Assembly: GCA_022826385.1 (NCBI GenBank)
Contig: JAJDUZ010000001.1
Coordinates: forward strand, 61,140 to 125,139
Direction of reading: 5' to 3'
DNA: 64,000 nt
Source of the DNA: Silicimonas sp.
Lineage (GTDB): Bacteria; Pseudomonadota; Alphaproteobacteria; Rhodobacterales; Rhodobacteraceae
The notes under the pieces were generated by a model. The model saw nothing but the letters and a program-made list of their open reading frames with translations, searched no databases and was not told the origin of the DNA. Within the stretch, counting starts at the first letter, position 1. Every line of letters starts with the position of its first letter. The position numbers were made by a program, and so were the translations under genes. Shown one piece after another: positions 62,130 to 64,000 of the stretch.

Positions 62130-63431
62130 ATGAACCAAAGGGGCAAGACACACGTGGCGCGGCGCCGGGTGTTCTATATCCCCGGTTACGATCCCTATCC
62201 GCCAAGGCGTTATCGCGAGCTCTATCGCACCGAGAGCCGCAAGCAGGCCGTCATTTCCGGCTATCGGATCGAGCAGAAATCCGATCGCAGTGACACCGGT
62301 TGGCAGGTCCGGGCCGAGATGGAAGGCGAAAAGATCCAAAGCCGGGTCGACGTTCTGGTCTGGAACGATCTTGTGCAGAAATCGATGGCGACGGGGATCG
62401 CCGGAACCTATGCGGCGCTCTTCAAGACCGCTTGGATTTACATTTCAACCGGCACGCTGCGACGCCTTTCCTGGCTGGCCAAAGGGCCGGTCCTTGCAGC
62501 CCTCTATCCGGTTGCCCTGCTTTTGGGGCAGCTGTTGCTGGCCTGGATCGCGGGATCATGGTTGGGCGGATTGGCGGCTTGGCTGGTCACCGGCGGCGCG
62601 ACCGGTCTTGTGGGCCTTTTCGGGATCACCCCCAACCTGCAAACCTTCGGGTGGTCCTTGCTGAACGGAGCGGTGTTCTGGGCCATTTGTCTGCCGGTCG
62701 CTCTGGTGGTGCTTCGCTGGTTCAAGTCGCAGGACGACAAGACCTATGCCTATTACCTGATGCACGACTATGCCTATACGGCCTCGCGACGGGGCGCCTA
62801 TCCGGACGAGATCGAGGCGCGGCTGGTCGAGTTTCGGCACCGGATCGACGCGGCGATGCGCGAGGATGTCGACGAGGTTCTGATCGTCGGCCATTCCTCG
62901 GGGGCGCAACTGGCGGTGTCGCTGGTGGCTGATATCTTGCGCGCGCGGCGTTTCGAGATCGACGGGCCTGCGCTGTCTTTGCTGACATTGGGGCAGGTAA
63001 TCCCGATGGTCAGCTTCCTGCCCGAAGCGCAGCGGTTGCGGCGGGATTTGCGGCTGTTGTCGACCTCTGACGCAATCACGTGGCTTGATGTCTCGGCGCC
63101 CGGCGATGGATGTTCCTTTGCCCTGTCCGAGCCGGTGGCGGTGTCGGGCGTGGCCCCCGATACCGGGCAGAAGTGGCCGATTGTCATTTCGGCCGCCTTC
63201 TCGCAGACCCTGAAGCCCGAGACGTTGAAGAAACTCAAACACCGGTATTTCAGACTGCATTTCCAGTATCTCTGCGCCTTCGACCAGCCTGGCGACTACG
63301 ACTACTTCAAGATCACCGCCGGGCCGAAGACACTCGGTCAACGGTTCGAAGGGCGGCGTTCGTCGCAAAACCGGATCGACGTGCCGGCCTCGCGCTTCAC
63401 GTCAATCGAATCCACGGCAATGCCCGAATGA
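62130..63431 (+). CDS. membrane-anchored alpha/beta-hydrolase-like protein
   Basis: 433 residues. The N-terminus opens RRRVFYIPGYDPYPPRRYRELY, a hydrolase-like first strand with an oxyanion-type GYDP. Two or three membrane helices lie at about 128-150 and 170-195. The nucleophile elbow is LIVGHSSGAQLAVSL (Ser near 256) followed by SLLTLGQVIPMVSFLPEA; a late Asp lies near 320 and His residues near 371-381. It resembles lipase-type proteins but the order is unusual, with a membrane insert before the elbow. ATG overlaps the P450 start by 4 nt, so the two were coupled. Substrate unknown. Confidence 0.8.
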   Translation: MNQRGKTHVARRRVFYIPGYDPYPPRRYRELYRTESRKQAVISGYRIEQKSDRSDTGWQVRAEMEGEKIQSRVDVLVWNDLVQKSMATGIAGTYAALFKTAWIYISTGTLRRLSWLAKGPVLAALYPVALLLGQLLLAWIAGSWLGGLAAWLVTGGATGLVGLFGITPNLQTFGWSLLNGAVFWAICLPVALVVLRWFKSQDDKTYAYYLMHDYAYTASRRGAYPDEIEARLVEFRHRIDAAMREDVDEVLIVGHSSGAQLAVSLVADILRARRFEIDGPALSLLTLGQVIPMVSFLPEAQRLRRDLRLLSTSDAITWLDVSAPGDGCSFALSEPVAVSGVAPDTGQKWPIVISAAFSQTLKPETLKKLKHRYFRLHFQYLCAFDQPGDYDYFKITAGPKTLGQRFEGRRSSQNRIDVPASRFTSIESTAMPE

Positions 63432-63858
63432 GGCCGCCGAAACCGGGGGCACGGGCCGGGCGGGTGTCGCTTTGGCAGTACTGGCGGTTGTTCCGGCAAG
63501 ACCTGCTGTCTGCCCAGCCCGAGCGGCTCTATCGCGCCAAGATGGCCGAGTTTCGGACACCCTTCTTCCGCTCGTTTCTGGTCAACGAGCTGGAGCTTGT
63601 CCGCCGGGTGTTGATCGATCGCCCGCTGGCCTTTCCCAAATCGGACCGCGTAACGCGCGGGTTGCGGCCCCTGCTGGGGCGTTCCGTCTTCGTCACCAAT
63701 GGGGCGGAATGGGCGCGGCAGAGGCGGATCATCGATCCGGCTTTCGAGACCAGCCTGAAGGATGCGTTTCCCGATATGCTCGACGCGGCACGGGCGGCGG
63801 CCGAGCGGGTCGGTGACGGTACGCTGGATGTCGAGGAAATGGCCAGCCATGCCACGGC
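63428..63858 (+). pseudogene. cytochrome P450, 5' fragment disrupted by an insertion
   Basis: About 143 residues of a P450 N-terminal region: FRTPFFRSFLVNELELVRRVL, FPKSDRVTRGLRPLLGRSVFVTNG, EWARQRRIIDPAF (helix C, with the haem-propionate Trp and Arg) and DMLDAARAAAERVG. Where the family reads on into helix E, after EMASHATA, the sequence turns A/T-rich and unlike P450. The I helix, ExxR and haem Cys are therefore missing from this reading frame, and the frame runs open to the window end only by chance. It should be inactive unless the window end hides a rejoined part. Right boundary uncertain by about 15 bp. Confidence 0.75.
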
Positions 63859-64000
63859 TGAGGGCGTGATTCTTGTATGGTTCACTTTTTGTATTTTTGA
63901 TGTTCTTCGCGAATCATGCCGCAAGCGCGATTTTCATCACCGGCTGGTTGTCGTTGGCGCATTGCGGAGGCTTCCAGCCGCCGTTTCGACTCAGGCGGGG
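63859..64000. mobile_element. probable insertion sequence end inside the P450 gene (partial)
   Basis: P450 sequence stops near 63858 and is followed by an A/T-rich stretch (TGTATGGTTCACTTTTTGTA and more) and then a minus-strand open frame that runs off the window. This is the layout of an IS end: terminal region then the 3' end of a transposase gene. No inverted repeat or target duplication can be seen, since the other end is outside. Family not identified. Confidence 0.6.
63914..64000 (-). CDS. C-terminal fragment of a putative transposase (partial)
   Basis: 28 residues from the window edge to a TGA: PRLSRNGGWKPPQC, then ANDNQPVMKIALAA. It lies wholly within the sequence that interrupts the P450. 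A short Ala-rich end after basic and Trp/Pro/Cys residues is compatible with a transposase tail, but this is too short to assign a family. The main support is context. Confidence 0.4.
   Translation of the reverse strand, partial: PRLSRNGGWKPPQCANDNQPVMKIALAA

Overview
The window reads as a chromosomal segment of an alphaproteobacterium of the Rhodobacterales (Roseobacter/Paracoccaceae type). The signs are high G+C, a PccR-type regulator beside pccB, a DUF1476 (F1-ATPase zeta-type) protein, an RNase E with an acidic insertion in its S1 domain, a DctBD pair, and a 75-bp palindromic repeat of a kind I associate with this order. Almost all genes are ordinary housekeeping or metabolic genes in short, often translationally coupled operons. 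I see no rRNA, tRNA, CRISPR array, phage or plasmid genes. The only mobile-element signal is at the extreme right end.

Left part (1-12 kb): a cold-shock gene and an ArsC/Spx-like gene, then a four-gene bufferin-type operon on the minus strand (bufA1 precursor, bufB1 DUF692 multinuclear iron enzyme, bufC1 DUF2063 partner, bufD1 DoxX). This is a RiPP pathway for copper-binding peptides. An EAL phosphodiesterase with a decayed GGDEF domain, thrS and two alpha/beta hydrolases follow.

Propionyl-CoA block (9.4-22.5 kb, with mmsA at 43-45 kb): PccR, pccB, pccA and methylmalonyl-CoA mutase would convert propionyl-CoA to succinyl-CoA. Valine catabolism through mmsA feeds the same pool. TTTGCAAA-type operator repeats lie upstream of pccR and pccB. 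Between pccB and pccA sits an unusual nest of five very small lipoprotein genes. Three are paralogues, and each carries an upstream TATTGAATATC box at a fixed distance from the start and a leader that can fold over the ribosome binding site. A strong intrinsic terminator ends 12 nt before the pccA start codon.

Middle (22-48 kb): an Lrp/LysE divergon, ssb, aroKB, a xerD operon, a CorC-type transporter, a BCCT transporter, a MotA/MotB-like pair with a very long coiled coil, hisC-tyrC-extensin, mmsA with a divergent LysR gene, coaD and assorted enzymes.

Right part (47.5-64 kb): an mprF homologue interrupted by an in-frame amber codon, with a coupled DUF1127 gene; purC, purS and purQ; a lone PAS kinase; dctBD, in which DctD lacks the GAFTGA loop; rne with a 505-bp upstream gap; tusA; ccdA; and a hydrolase plus a cytochrome P450 that appears to be broken by an insertion element running off the window.

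The strongest candidates for something undescribed are the small-lipoprotein nest with its shared box and folded leaders, and the terminator placed directly before pccA. The bufferin operon is a recently described system type.
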